Assembly (NCBI GenBank): GCA_024291935.2
Contig: JAGTYA010000024.1
Span: 7,440,001 to 7,504,000, forward strand
DNA length: 64,000 nucleotides
From: Okapia johnstoni
Taxonomy: Eukaryota; Chordata; Mammalia; Artiodactyla; Giraffidae
Direction: 5' to 3'
The notes under the pieces are model-generated. The model was not told the DNA's origin and made no database searches. It saw nothing but the letters and a program-made list of their open reading frames with translations. Made by a program: the position numbers and the translations under genes. This document shows positions 53,977 to 64,000 of the stretch, one piece after another. How positions within the stretch are numbered: position 1 is the first letter of the stretch; every line of letters starts with the position of its first letter.

Positions 53977-54270
53977 GGGACTTCCCTGGTGGCGCAGTGT
54001 GTAAGAATCCGCCTGCCAGTACAGGCGATGCAGGTTCGATCCCTGGTCTGGGAAGATTCCACACGCTGCAGAGCAACTAAGCACACGCTCTATGGTCCTA
54101 GAGGCGAAACTACTGAAACCCCCGCGTGCCTAGAACCTGTGCTCTGCGACAAGAGTAGTGGGTGCAATGAGAAGCCTGTATACCCCAAAGAAGAGTAGCA
54201 CCCACTCTCTGCAAATAGAGAAAGCCCACACAAAAGCAACGAAGACCCAGTGCAACCAAAACAAAAAGAG
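53977..54270 (+). repeat. Full-length CHR-type tRNA SINE
   Basis: 'acttccctggtggcgcagtg', 'ggttcgatccctggtctgg', ending 'cagtgcaaccaaaacaaaaag'. Exact 13-bp duplications AGAAAGGCACTGA at 53964-53976 and 54271-54283. Confidence 0.95.
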
Positions 54271-54639
54271 AGAAAGGCACTGAAAGTGGTGCCTCTCTTC
54301 AATATTACCTCGCTTTCTGAGCACCTGCTGCACTCCAGGCATGGGCTAGAGTTAAGAAGGTGTTGTTCCTGCTCTCCCAGAACTCTTGGGGTAATGGGGG
54401 AAAGGGTGCAACAATATTACAAGTGCTTTACAGAGGTGCAAAGTGCAAGTGAGCCTGGAAAGTCAGGCTGATTTCACTTGGGGAACAGAGTGTGAATATC
54501 AAGCAAGATCTCCTCCAAGAGGTGACATTTGAGCTGGGTCATAAAGAATAGTAAGACTGACAGTAGGAAATGCTTTTTGTAGCAGAGGGAAGGGTAAGAA
54601 TTATGGGAACTACTGGGAGTGTTGGGTGCTGTGCTCAGC

Positions 54640-54805
54640 ACTGTATGTATTCATTTAATCCTTACGATGAATCTATGAAGAAGTATTATAATTATGCCCA
54701 TTTTCCCAGATGTGGTAACTGAGGCTTAGAGAAGGGAACTGATTTGTTTACAAACTTCCACATCTGGTAAATGGCAAAATTCAGACTGAACCTAGGTCTT
54801 CCACA
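54640..54805 (-). repeat. MIR SINE fragment
   Basis: 'gcccattttcccagatgtggtaactgaggcttagagaagg' and 'aattcagactgaacctaggtc' in MIR reverse order. Confidence 0.8.
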
Positions 54806-55050
54806 CTCTTAACTTCTCCTACGTAGAGTGGTTTGGGCAAAGGACATGCAAGAGAAGGGTAGGAGGTAAGACTTGGAGGGGGGAGACTGCTGGGGGGAGA
54901 CAGAGGTTTGGGTGGTAGAAGCCTTGGTGAGGAGTGCAGGTTTTATCCAGAGAGCAGTGGGGAGCCATGCAAGGTTCATTAGTGAGGGAGGGAGTAAAGA
55001 GGGATGGAACACACAATTAACTTTCTGTTTTTATTTATTATCACTTTTAA

Positions 55051-55261
55051 GTGACTTCCCTGGTGGGTCAGATGATAAAGCATCTGCCTACAATGCCGGA
55101 GACCCAGGTTCGATCCCTGGATTGGGAAGATCCTCTGGAGAAGTAAATGGCAACCCACTCCAGTACTCTTGCCTGGAAAATCCCATGGACAGAGGAGCGT
55201 GGTAGGCTACAGTCCATGGGGTTGCAAAGAGTCCGAAACGTCTGAGCGACTTCACTTTCAC
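55051..55261 (+). repeat. Bov-tA SINE inserted in the tail of an older SINE
   Basis: 'gacttccctggtgggtcag', 'caggttcgatccctgg', 'ggctacagtccatggggttgc', ending 'gagcgacttcactttca'. Exact duplications CACTTTTAA at 55042-55050 and 55262-55270 place it inside the T/A-rich tail of the reverse SINE that follows. Confidence 0.94.
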
Positions 55262-55500
55262 CACTTTTAAACTTTATTTATTTTTGGCTGCACTGGGTCT
55301 TCATTGCCATTCATGGGCTTCTTACTGAGGTGCCATCTCTTGTCGCGAAGCACAGGCTCCAGGCTGTGAGGGCTTCAGTGGCTGTGGTACATTGGCTTGG
55401 TTACCGCATGGCATGTGAGATATTCCTAGACCAAGGACGGAACCTGTGTCCCCTGTATTGGCAGGTAGATTCCTAACCACTGGGCCACCAGGGAAGTCCC
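55262..55500 (-). repeat. CHR-type tRNA SINE
   Basis: 'ctttatttatttttggctgcactgggtcttc' to 'ctgggccaccagggaagtccc' in reverse. Its T-rich tail continues left of the Bov-tA insertion (about 55020-55050). Confidence 0.9.
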
Positions 55501-55837
55501 CAGCTTTACGTTTTTAGAGGCTCACTTCGAAGGAGGAGAAATTAGAGACAGAGAACTGTGTGTAAGAGTTGCTACAAAAATCCAAGGAAAAGATGGAGGT
55601 TGAAGATGGAGAAGACGGGGTGCACTGGGAGATGGCAAGCAGAACCTGGGGACTGAGTGGCTCTGGCAGATGAAGTGGAAGGAGGAATCACAGATGATGT
55701 CTCAGGTTTGGGGCCTGTTATGTTCCAGAAAGAAGCTCAATAACAGGTCTTTACAATATATCGGGTACTGCCTCCCTTGATCAGGGCTTCGCTCCACACA
55801 TGGCACCTGCAAAACTCACCCTTGGATGGTGCTCTTG

Positions 55838-56195
55838 TTGTTGTTCAGTCGCTCAGTCTTGTCTGACTCTTTGCGACCCCATGGACTGCAGCACGCCAGG
55901 CTTCCCTGTCCTTAACCATCTCCCGGAGCTTGCTCAAACTCACATCTATTGAGTCAGTGATGCCATCCAACCATCTTGTTGTCTGTTGCCCCCTTGTCCT
56001 CCCACCTTCAATCTTTCCTAGCATCAAGGTATTTTCAAATGAGTCAGCTCTTCACATCAGGTGGTCCAAGTATTGGAGCTTCAGCTTCAGCATTAGTCCT
56101 TCCAACGAATATTCAGAACTTATTTTCCTTTAGGATTGACTGGTTTGATCTTCTTGCAGTCCAAGGGACTCTCAAGAGTCTTCTCCAAAACCACT
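55838..56195 (-). repeat. BovB LINE 3'-end fragment
   Basis: Reverse BovB 3' sequence: 'ttgttcagtcgctcag', 'gactctttgcgaccccatggactgcag', 'cacatctattgagtcagtgatgcc', 'ctcttcacatcaggtgg', 'ccaagggactctcaagagtcttctcc'. 5'-truncated; carries no intact reverse transcriptase. Confidence 0.92.
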
Positions 56196-56204
56196 TAGTT
56201 TTCT

Positions 56205-59150
56205 TCAAATACCTGAATGCATTCATCACTTGCTTTTGTCCTTGTTCACCCAATACATATGGAGTACTTACTGTATGCCAGGTATTCTGGAGCTAGGATG
56301 GACAAGGAACAAATTGAATTGGCCTCATTAGTGGCTTAATGATTCCAGCCTGCGGTCTGCATCTGAATCCTGGTTCTGCTACTTCTTGCACTGAGTCCCG
56401 GCTCAGCTTCCAGCTTGCTTGTGACTTCAGGCACATTATTCTATCTCTCCTTTTCTCAGCTTCCTCATCTGTAAAATGGGAAAACTAACCATACCCGGCA
56501 CAGGGATTAAATGGGTTAATACATGGAAAGTCTGCTGGCACTGGGTAAGCATTTTGTGTCAGCTATTATTATTACAGAGTTTACCTTTTAGTGGGGAGAC
56601 AGATCCAATTACACAATTAATTATTTAATTACAACGGGGATAAATACCTTGAAGGAGCAGCACAGTCTGGAGGTGAGGGAGGGCTCCCCAAAGCGAGGGA
56701 TGGTCCCCGCTGAGCGGCTGGGGCTGGCCAGTTTAAGCGTGAGGGAGAGGGGTCTCAGAGGCGACCGACCCTCAGGCAGGAGGTGATGAGAGGTTTGAAT
56801 TTCTGTTAACTCTCCCTCTTTGAAACCTCAAAATGGTGCTGAGAAGTAGGTCAGGCAGATACTCTGCCCCCATTTTCCAGAAAGGGCACTAAGACCTAGA
56901 GAGAAACAGGGACTTAGCTGGTCAGTGACAGAGCCTCCTGGTTGTTGCTCTGATCCAGGGGGCTGGAGGGGACAGGCTGAGAAGAGGCCTTTGTCCCTCT
57001 GTCTGCTGGGGCGGGAGCGGCAGGAACTGAGGCTGCAGCTGGCCACCGTTCCTTCCCCTGCCAGCAGAGCAAGTCCAGGCTCATGGCAGGGGCTGGGAAC
57101 GTTCCTTTCGTCCTTTTTTTTTTTTTTAAAGGCACTTTAATCAACATTAAGCTGTGACTTCAAACAGACACAGCTCCCAACTGTCCTCCCTAACCCTGGG
57201 TCTCTCCAACTCCCCAGGGTAAGCCCCCCAGGCAGCCAAGTTTCCAGGAAAGGGAATGAGGCCTGGCCTTGGAATCCAAAGACTTTGTGGTGAGTCCTGG
57301 CTCAGCCTCCAACTTGCTGTGTGACCTCAAGCAGGTCACCAGCCCTCTCTGGGCCCCGAGTGTCCTCTGCAAAACAGGGAAGGGAGGGTTGAAGGACATC
57401 AGGTGGCGAGGGAGGGTGGTGGTGGTGGTGGTGGTAGTGGTGGTGGGGGGAGCCCAGTAACCGGGTTCAGCCAGCTGCAGCCGCTTTGCTGCCCTTCAAG
57501 TTGGAGGCACTGGGGCCTCGGGGGTCCGGAAGCCGGGGACAGGCAGCCTTTCATCTCTGCTGGCCCAGGGTCGCTGCAGGTTGGCAGGCCCCACATCCCG
57601 AGATCGCGTTTCAGGCTGGAAGGGGCCTTCCTGTGACCTCAGCCGGCGAGCCCGGCCCCTGCCCCCTCCTCCCCATTCTCACCAGAGGGAAGCAGGCAGC
57701 ATCCCGCCCAAGGTCACTGGCCAGCAAGTGGCTGTCCTTCAGCCTGCCCTTCCCTCCCACCCGAGCCAGCCCCCACCGGCCTCCCACTGTAGAGCCTCAG
57801 GTCTCCTGGGCCATTAGGAATCTGCCAAGCGAGGCGTGGTCTTTTTCCTCTCTCTTGTTTCTTGGCTTGTTTTCCCGGTTCTCCAACAGCCGCCTCCTGC
57901 AAAAGCCTCCGGGTGCGTGTACAGGAACATTTTTCTTTAAAAAAAAAAAAAAGAGAGAGAGAGAGAGAGAAATGCAGCCACAATTTGGGTAAAAAAGCAA
58001 CCAACTCCTTAATCCTTCCCTGTAACCTCTGGCTCCTCAGCAGGGTTGGCTCCAGCCGCTGGGAAGGAAGGCCCTGCTGGGGTGAGAGGCCTGGGCTTGT
58101 TTCCCCGCCCACCCCCTCCTCACCCGCCTCTGCTCTCCTTCAGGGTTTCGTCTGACTTCTGGAGCCGGGAGGAGACGAGCTGCAGGGCTCAGCAGAGCTC
58201 AGGAAGCATGGGGGGCTGACAGGGTTGGCCAGGGCCTCTGCCCTCTGCCCACTTGGCCACTTTCTAGGGAGGTTATGCGGAGCAGTTTTCACCCCTAACC
58301 CTCTGCCTCTACTCCCGCTTTCATTCCTTCCTTCCCCTCTCTTTGACATGGCAGTCTCTCCACTACAAGTCCCCTGCAAGTTCCCTGAGCGCCATCTCCC
58401 ATCTCACTGCTTCGTCATCCAGCACCAGGGCTTGGCTTTCTTTTCGTGGAAGCCATACACTTCCACACTCCAAGCCTCTATCTACTCAGACTTCTCCGTA
58501 GCGGGGCACTCAATGTCCCCGCCAGGTCTTGCTCCGTCTGCGGAACCCTTAATTAATTATCTGTTGCAGCCTCAGGACCTGGGTCAGTGCTTGAAACATC
58601 CTGGGTACTTGGTGTCTCTTGCATGAATGAATTCAAACCATCCAAAGGTCTCTAGCACTATTCAGGGTGATCCTGCAAAAGGAACATTGGATCACGTCAC
58701 ATCCCAGTTAAAACCCTTCTGTGCCTCCCCAGTACCCTTAGAACTCAGTCCAATTCTCCGTCCCCCACCTCTTTCCATTTGCCGGATCACATCAAAGGAT
58801 TTCCTTTTTCCCCCAACAGGCCATCTTTTCTCTTGCCTCTGGGCCTTTGTACTTACAAGAAATTCCCCCCTGCCTGCCACACCCTTCCCCAGCTCTCTCC
58901 TGGCTGACTCCCTCTGGCCAGTTACCTTGTCAGATTACCCAACAAGCAGAGGAACATGAATTCAGGGCACCGGCAAAGCAGGGGCACTAAAAACATTTTA
59001 AAAAAATGATTTGATGTTTGATAATTAAAAAAAAACATTTAAATAGTATTCATGGCAAACATCTGAAGTTTATTGGAGTTCCTTCCTCTTATAGTTTCAT
59101 TTTTATGTTGAATTTACATATGGGCTGGGTGGTGGTAAATTGACATAATC
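56205..59150. other. Intergenic, no gene seen
   Basis: MIR fragments at about 56360-56575 (+), 56828-56940 (-) and 57280-57400 (+). A GGT/GTG simple repeat lies at about 57415-57450, a T run at 57114-57127 and an A/GA run at 57939-57970. The GC-rich part at about 57470-57830 and 58050-58260 has no recognisable exon. Confidence 0.55.
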
Positions 59151-59164
59151 TGGCTCTGATTTTT

Positions 59165-59616
59165 CCTTTTTTTATTTTTAAAAATATTTATTGGAAACTT
59201 ACATTACCATATGTAAAATAGATAGCCAATGGGGGAATTTGCTGTATGGCTAAGAAACTCAAACAGGGGCTCTGTATCAACCTAGAGGGGTGGGATGGGG
59301 AGGGAGATGGGAGGGAAGTTCAACAGGGAGGGGATATATGTATACCTATGGCTGATTCAAGTTGAGGTTCGACAGAAAATGACAAAATTCTGTAAAGCAA
59401 TTATCCTTCAATAAAAAGATAAATTTAAAAAATTTATTTGGCTGTGTTGTGGCACATAGGATCTTCTGTCTTCTTTGTGGCAAGCGTAATTTTTAGTTGT
59501 GGCATGAGAATTCTTAGTTGTGGCTTCTGGGATTAAATTACTTGACCAGGGATCAAACCTGAGCTCCCTGCATTGGGAGCGCCAAGTCTCAGCCACTGGA
59601 CCACCAGGGAAGTCCT
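59165..59616 (-). repeat. CHR-type SINE with an L1 3' end nested in its tail
   Basis: The right part (about 59430-59616) is a reverse SINE ending 'ggaccaccagggaagtcc'. The T-rich left end continues at about 59165-59190, and between lies a + strand ruminant L1 3' end (about 59190-59425: 'ggctctgtatcaacctagagg' to 'ttatccttcaataaaaag'). Outer flanks TGGCTCTGATTTTT (59151-59164) and TGGCCCTGATCTTT (59617-59630) agree at 12 of 14 positions. Confidence 0.78.
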
Positions 59617-59651
59617 TGGCCCTGATCTTTAAATCTCAGCCTAGGTATCAG

Positions 59652-59867
59652 CTGGCTTCCCAGGTAGTGCTAGTGACAAAACCCACCTGTCAATGCAAGA
59701 GACAGAAGAGACACAGGTTCGATCCCTGGGTTGGGAATATCCCCTGGAGGAGGGCGTGGCAACTCATTCCAGTACTGCTTGGCGATCCCGCGGACAGATG
59801 AGCCTGATGGGCTACAGTCCACAGGGTCACAAAGAGTAGGACACCACTGAGGTGACTTAGCACAGGC
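59652..59867 (+). repeat. Bov-tA-type SINE, diverged
   Basis: 'ggcttcccaggtagtgctagtg', 'acacaggttcgatccctggg', 'gatgggctacagtccacaggg', 'gaggtgacttagcac'. Confidence 0.88.
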
Positions 59868-60394
59868 ATCAACTACTCCTCCAGGAAGACTTCACTGACC
59901 CCTTGACAGGTTTAGGTCTTTTTTTTTGGTAGTCCCAAAGCCTCTCTGGATTCTTCTGTAATACTGCTGTTTTTGCTTTACTTATTGCTTTCTATTCCGA
60001 TTTCAAGTCTGTAAACTCCCTGGGGGCCTGGTTAATTTCTTTCTACCTCTCTATCTGCAATGCCCAGAAGACCTAGCATAGAACTTACCCCAGCATGTTA
60101 TTCTCTAGCCTTTATAGTTTCAGTCTCCTTTGCAGGGTTTGCACTATACATCATATTCTATGTCTCTATATTATAACTGTTTGAGGAACTCCTACTCGCC
60201 CTTCAAGACCCCACTCAAATGATCCATCTTCTGGTAAGCCTGCCCCAATCCTCCAGTTAAGTTCTATGCTTCTGCGGGCTCCCAGCTCCTGCTGCAATTG
60301 GTGTTCCTCTCTTTTTTTCAAATAATGTGTGTATTTAAAAAAAAAAAAATACTTGTACTTTTCCTTTTGCTGTTAGAGCGTTTTATTTATTTTT

Positions 60395-60579
60395 TAAAAA
60401 ATATTTATTTACATATTTACTTGGGTTTACCAGGTCTTAGTTGTGGCACTTGGCCTCTTTCAGTTGCATGTGGGATCTTTAGTTGTGATCTGTGGGATCC
60501 AGTTCCCTGACCAGAGATAGAACCCAGGGCCTGTGTTGGGAGCTCAGAGTCTTAGCCACTGGACCACCAGGGAAGTCCT
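60395..60579 (-). repeat. CHR-type tRNA SINE
   Basis: T/A-rich tail, 'accaggtcttagttgtggc', 'gtgggatccagttccctgacc', 'actggaccaccagggaagtcc' in reverse orientation. Confidence 0.9.
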
Positions 60580-60879
60580 ATGTATGTGTAGCTTTTATGT
60601 ATGTGTTTTTCTCCCTCACTATTTTGGGAGTCACTCGAGGGCAGAGACTGGGTGGATGGATCCCTGGATCCCCAGTGCCCTGCACAGGTCTGGCAAAAGC
60701 CGTCAGCAGTAGATGCTCATTAAATGAACAGACTAGAAGACGTTACAAGGAGAGAAAATTCAGGCAGGATTTTGAAGGTGGGAGGGAAAAAAAAGAATAA
60801 TATGTACTTACTGAGGGCATAGAGTCAGTACAGATAACAGCAAATTAAACAATGACCACTGAGAACACCAGAGTGCAAA

Positions 60880-60987
60880 GGTTAAGAACAGAGCTAAGCT
60901 CTGCCTCTCGTGGGCTGTGTGGCCTTGCATAGATTATAGAACCTCTCTGTGCCTCAGTGTCCTCATCTGTAAGATGAGGGATAGTAA
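60880..60987 (+). repeat. Left half of a MIR split by an LTR
   Basis: 'gaacagagctaagctctgcc', 'tagaacctctctgtgcctcagtgtcctcatctgtaagatgaggg' is the MIR core. The element resumes after the LTR at about 61462 with 'ccaggtgctgagagctgtgccaggcac' to about 61540. Confidence 0.8.
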
Positions 60988-61457
60988 TGTTGCAGGAAGA
61001 GGGACCCCTTCCAGGGCCCACAGCTGGGCTCTTGTCTAACACTCAGAAATGACTTGTCCAAGGAGACACATATGCTGACAAAGCAAGAGATTTTATTGGG
61101 AAAGGGCGCCCGGGTGGAGAGCAGCAGGGTACGGGAACCCAGGAGAACTGCTCTGCCACGTGGCTCTCAGTCTCGGGTTTTATGGTGATGGGATTAGTTT
61201 CCGGGTTGTCTTTAGGCAATCATTCTGACTCAGACTCCTTCCTGGTGGTGCACGCCTTGCTCAGCCAAATGGATGCCAGCGAGAAGGATTCTGGGAGGTG
61301 GTCAGACATGTGGTGTCTCCTTTTGACCTTTCCCGAACACTTCTGGTTGGTGGTGGCTTATTAGGTCTGTGTTCCTTACCAGGACTCCTGTCATTAAACA
61401 ACTCATGCAAATGGTTACTATGGTGCCTGGCTTTCAGTCAGTGTGCTTTCCCTAACA
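60988..61457 (-). mobile_element. Solo LTR of an endogenous retrovirus
   Basis: A 470-bp block runs from TGTTGCAGG to CCCTAACA, with TGTT/AACA inverted ends. It is flanked by the 4-bp direct repeat GTAA (60984-60987 and 61458-61461). On the - strand it has an AATAAA poly(A) signal (61092-61097 on +), which sets the orientation. There are no internal viral genes. It resembles bovine LTR families such as BTLTR1 from memory; the family name needs a repeat search. Confidence 0.85.
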
Positions 61458-61461
61458 GTAA

Positions 61462-62560
61462 TGGGATCCACCTCACCAGGAATCAAATAGACTAATATTT
61501 GCCAGGTGCTGAGAGCTGTGCCAGGCACACGTGGGCACTGGGTGTGTTGCCATCACTGTTACCAACTCCACTGCTGAGCGCTTTGGCTGTGCTGGGCACT
61601 TTCATCTGGCTTCCCTGTTTAGTTCTCACAGCGGCCTGAGAAGAAGGGATTGTTGTATCCTTTTATCAAGAAATGAGGTGTAAGCAGGCCAAACAGCTTG
61701 CGGAGGCCACTCCCTGGGTAAGTGGCAGGAATGGGATTTGAACTCAAGGCTTTCTGGCCTGCCCACCCACCTGTGTTCCTTGACTGTGTGGCACCTGCCT
61801 GCAGGAGGAGGGGGGAGGGAGAGAAGATGGCACAGTGGGAAGGCAGGGAGGCTTCGCCGAGCTGGGGCCTCAGGAGCAGAGCAGCAGGCATTTTTCTAGA
61901 GCTTTCATTTCCGTCTGCCTCTTCTGAGCAGGTGAAAAACCCCACAGAGGGCCCTTCACTTGAGTCCTCCCTCTCCTCCTCCCCCTCCCAGCGCTGTCTC
62001 ATCCCCCATGCTGGGAGGGGGGGAGGTCAGGCTTGCTGTGTGGGGGTTGCAGGCAAGGGGAGTGAGGTGGGGGGGGAGCATCATTCCAGATCCTTCCCCT
62101 CCAGAGCCGCCCCCCCTCCCCCCACCTTCCCCATCAAAGTCACTCCGGGGAGGAGAGAGCATTCCAGGTGGAAGGAATGGCAAATGCAAAGGCTGTGGAT
62201 TCAGGATGTGGAGGCGGGGAAAGCCTGCAAGCTTGGCTGGAACCGAGGTTCGGGGGCCCCCTGGGATTGCTCAGTGGAGAAGAACTTGTTTGACGAGAGG
62301 GAGGGAGGGAGCGAGAGAGAGATGCAGTGGACCCAGCCTGAGCTGAAGATGCCAGAGGCAGGGCAGCGGCTTGGAGACCATTGTGCCTCTGAGCACAGTA
62401 CTCTCCACCCTCTTGCCCTCAGGCAGGGGTTGTGTGGAGGGGTCAGGCTGATTCTCCTTGGTCCCTCTGCCCTGAATCCCTGTGCTCTGGCAGTTCTGTA
62501 CCAGGCACATGTTCATGGCATTTTGTGCCTTCTTTCACTGTGCTTTCCCTCCAGCCCTAC
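61462..62560. other. Intergenic, no gene seen
   Basis: The right half of the split MIR ends near 61540, and another MIR-like patch lies at about 61610-61750. The rest is moderately GC-rich, with G/C runs at 62010-62130. The longest frame (to 62594) has no recognisable homology. Confidence 0.5.
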
Positions 62561-62564
62561 AAGA

Positions 62565-62690
62565 TCAGTACGATTCACTCCATTTTATAGATGAGAAAAC
62601 TGAGGCTAAGACTGCCCAAAGGTCACACAGGCGTAAGCGGCAGATCTGGGACTCGAATCCAGGACTGTTTCCAGAGATAGCAATCTGCCT
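62565..62690 (-). repeat. MIR SINE fragment
   Basis: 'attttatagatgagaaaactgaggc', 'aaaggtcacacaggcgtaagcggcagatctgggactcgaatcc' in reverse MIR order. Confidence 0.85.
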
Positions 62691-62789
62691 GCTATGCTCT
62701 ATACTGGCTGTGACTGCTTTCCTGGAGTGCTCGCCATCCCCATAGCAACAAGGAGAGGAAGCCTTGTGCTGAAGAGTACTTTATAGTTC

Positions 62790-62945
62790 ATGCAGGACTT
62801 GTTTTTTCTGCTCCTCACAACAGCCCCGGAGGCAGAGCTATTATCATCCCTATTTTATAGACGAGGAAACTGAGGCTCAAAGACGGGGTGTGACTTGGCT
62901 AGGACAGAACCATTAAGTGGCACAGTTGGGACTCAAACCCAGTTC
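62790..62945 (-). repeat. MIR SINE fragment
   Basis: 'attttatagacgaggaaactgaggctcaaag' and 'cagttgggactcaaacccag' in reverse MIR order. Confidence 0.85.
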
Positions 62946-63222
62946 CAGGGACTCGATGTATCTTCCTGCTTCCCCTTGCAGAGGGAGAAGTTATGTTCCC
63001 TGATCTTATCAGCCTCAGAGGACAGGAACAGGCAGGGGTTATTTTTTAGAACTGGTGGGAAAAGAATGGGGTTTGGTCTTCAGAACCTGGAACTTACCAG
63101 CAATGATTATTTCATCGTTCCAGGTGAGAACTCCTTGGGTATTAGAGAGAGGGCTTGCCTCTCAAAAGCACCAAGCCCTCTCAAGTTCCAAGGATGGGTT
63201 TAAATTGCAGTCATATTGTTTC

Positions 63223-63366
63223 CTTTTTTAAATTAATTAACTGGAGGCTAATTACTTTACAATATTGTAGTGGCTTTTGCCATACATTGACATGAATCAG
63301 CCATGGGTGTACATGTGTCCCCTATCCCGAGCCCCACTCCCACCTCCCTCCCCCAAAACACCAATA
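63223..63366 (-). repeat. Short L1 3' end with 15-bp target-site duplication
   Basis: A T-rich tail, then 'actggaggctaattactttac', 'ttgccatacattgacatgaatcagcc', 'catgggtgtacatgtgtccc': the ruminant L1 3'UTR in reverse. Exact duplications CAGTCATATTGTTTC lie at 63208-63222 and 63367-63381. Confidence 0.93.
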
Positions 63367-63369
63367 CAG

Positions 63370-63555
63370 TCATATTGTTTCTTGACTGTTTGGCCTTGGG
63401 TAAGTCACTTAACCTCTCTGTGCTTCCTTTATCTCATTTGGAAAATGGTAACAAGACCTAAATTATAGACCTACTGTAAGAATGTATGAGTAAAGCACTT
63501 ACCACAAGGCTGGCACATAGCAAATGTTCAATGTTAGTGCTTATTATTAGTAACA
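63370..63555 (+). repeat. MIR SINE, interrupted by the L1 insertion
   Basis: 'cttgggtaagtcacttaacctctctgtgcttcc', 'gaaaatggtaac', 'ctggcacatagcaaatgttcaatg'. The left end of the MIR ('gggtttaaattgcagtc') is at about 63195-63222, on the other side of the L1. Confidence 0.85.
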
Positions 63556-63559
63556 GTAA

Positions 63560-63679
63560 TTTTTTTTCTTTTGGCAGCACCATGTGGCTTGTGGATCTTA
63601 GGTCCCCAACCAGGGATCGAACCCATGCCCTTGGCAGTGAAAGCGTGGAGTCCTAACCTTGACTGTCAGGTAAGTCCCG
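63560..63679 (-). repeat. CHR-type SINE, diverged
   Basis: A T-rich tail, 'ggtccccaaccagggatcgaaccc' and 'gactgtcaggtaagtccc' in reverse orientation. Confidence 0.8.
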
Positions 63680-63904
63680 ATATTAGCATTAGTATTAAGA
63701 TGCACACCACCACCCCTTCTGGAAGTAACCTATCTCCATTGCCTGAAAGGAGAAACGAAGTCTCCTGTTGCCAGACAATGTACAAGCAAAGCCCCAGAAT
63801 CTTACCTAGTACAGACAGTTAACTGCTGACATCAATAATAATAATTATTAAGGCGAACATTCAACAACTGAAGCTATGTGCCAATCACTGTGCTAACTAC
63901 TTCA

Positions 63905-64000
63905 CATTTTAAATATTTGTTTACGGCTGCATCAGGTCTTAGTTGCAGCATGCAGGATCTATCGTTGTGATGTGCAGGAGCCAGAGCACGTGGGCTCTGT
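63905..64000 (-). repeat. CHR-type SINE, cut by window end
   Basis: 'aatatttgtttacggctgcatcaggtcttagttgcagcatgcaggatct' is the reverse SINE body; the remainder lies beyond the window. Confidence 0.75.

Noticed and set aside
53977..54270. tRNA-like B-box sequence (ggttcgatccc) here and in the other SINEs
   Set aside because: It lies in tRNA-derived SINEs with A tails and target-site duplications; no complete tRNA cloverleaf.
55838..56195. Possible coding remnant of a BovB retrotransposon
   Set aside because: Only the 3' end is present; no reverse transcriptase or endonuclease domain.
61722..62594. 290-residue open frame
   Set aside because: No recognisable domain or homology; it crosses GC-rich low-complexity sequence and the edge of a MIR, with no start context or splice support.

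Overview
This is a piece of a mammalian, ruminant (bovid) nuclear genome. The lineage is read from the repeats: Bov-tA/BovA-type SINEs, a BovB LINE 3' end, tRNA-derived SINEs of the artiodactyl CHR type, and ruminant L1 3' ends. Ancient MIR and L2 fragments are scattered throughout. There are no bacterial-style operons, no CRISPR array and no stand-alone tRNA or rRNA gene. Almost every open frame in the window is a chance frame in GC-rich or CA/CT-rich non-coding DNA.

Only one protein-coding gene is clear: AHDC1 (AT-hook DNA-binding motif containing 1), on the + strand. Its whole protein lies in a single large exon (about 18049-22967; ATG at 18123, stop at 22922-22924). A 3'UTR intron of about 9.8 kb follows, then a final non-coding exon (32784 to about 33400) with an ATTAAA poly(A) signal. 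Upstream, 17624-17661 looks like a small 5'UTR exon. Two more splice-bounded candidates lie at 12471-12648 and 1569-1614, with a weak one at 14505-14588. The first 17 kb is best read as AHDC1 intron and 5'UTR territory. It holds a CpG-rich, GC-box-containing patch (3470-3830), a homeodomain-type palindromic element (about 9780-9880) and RFX X-box-like motifs.

The AHDC1 frame is broken five times, each time by one extra base and mostly in a C or G run. Homology continues in the new frame immediately after each break, and removing the five bases gives 1,598 codons, close to the 1,603-residue human protein. I read this as consensus-sequence error in an intact gene, not as a pseudogene.

From about 33.4 kb to the end I see no gene. 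In human the next gene on this side is WASF2; the window seems to stop before it. This part holds a G-rich stretch after the AHDC1 poly(A) site, an inverted repeat with arms of about 150-165 bp around a TG microsatellite (37.04-38.24 kb), an orphan CpG island (about 38.41-38.96 kb), a perfect palindromic X-box (39507-39519) and several degenerate CA-rich tracts. From 42.5 kb on there is a dense run of ruminant-lineage insertions. Many have readable target-site duplications, including a 470-bp solo LTR with a 4-bp duplication inside a MIR and an L1 3' end with a 15-bp duplication inside another MIR.

I found no previously undescribed biological system. The most useful observations are the five frameshifts, the altered second AT-hook, an overlapping upstream ORF at the AHDC1 start, a stop codon 43 nt before a 3'UTR exon junction, the nested retroelement insertions and the inverted repeat.
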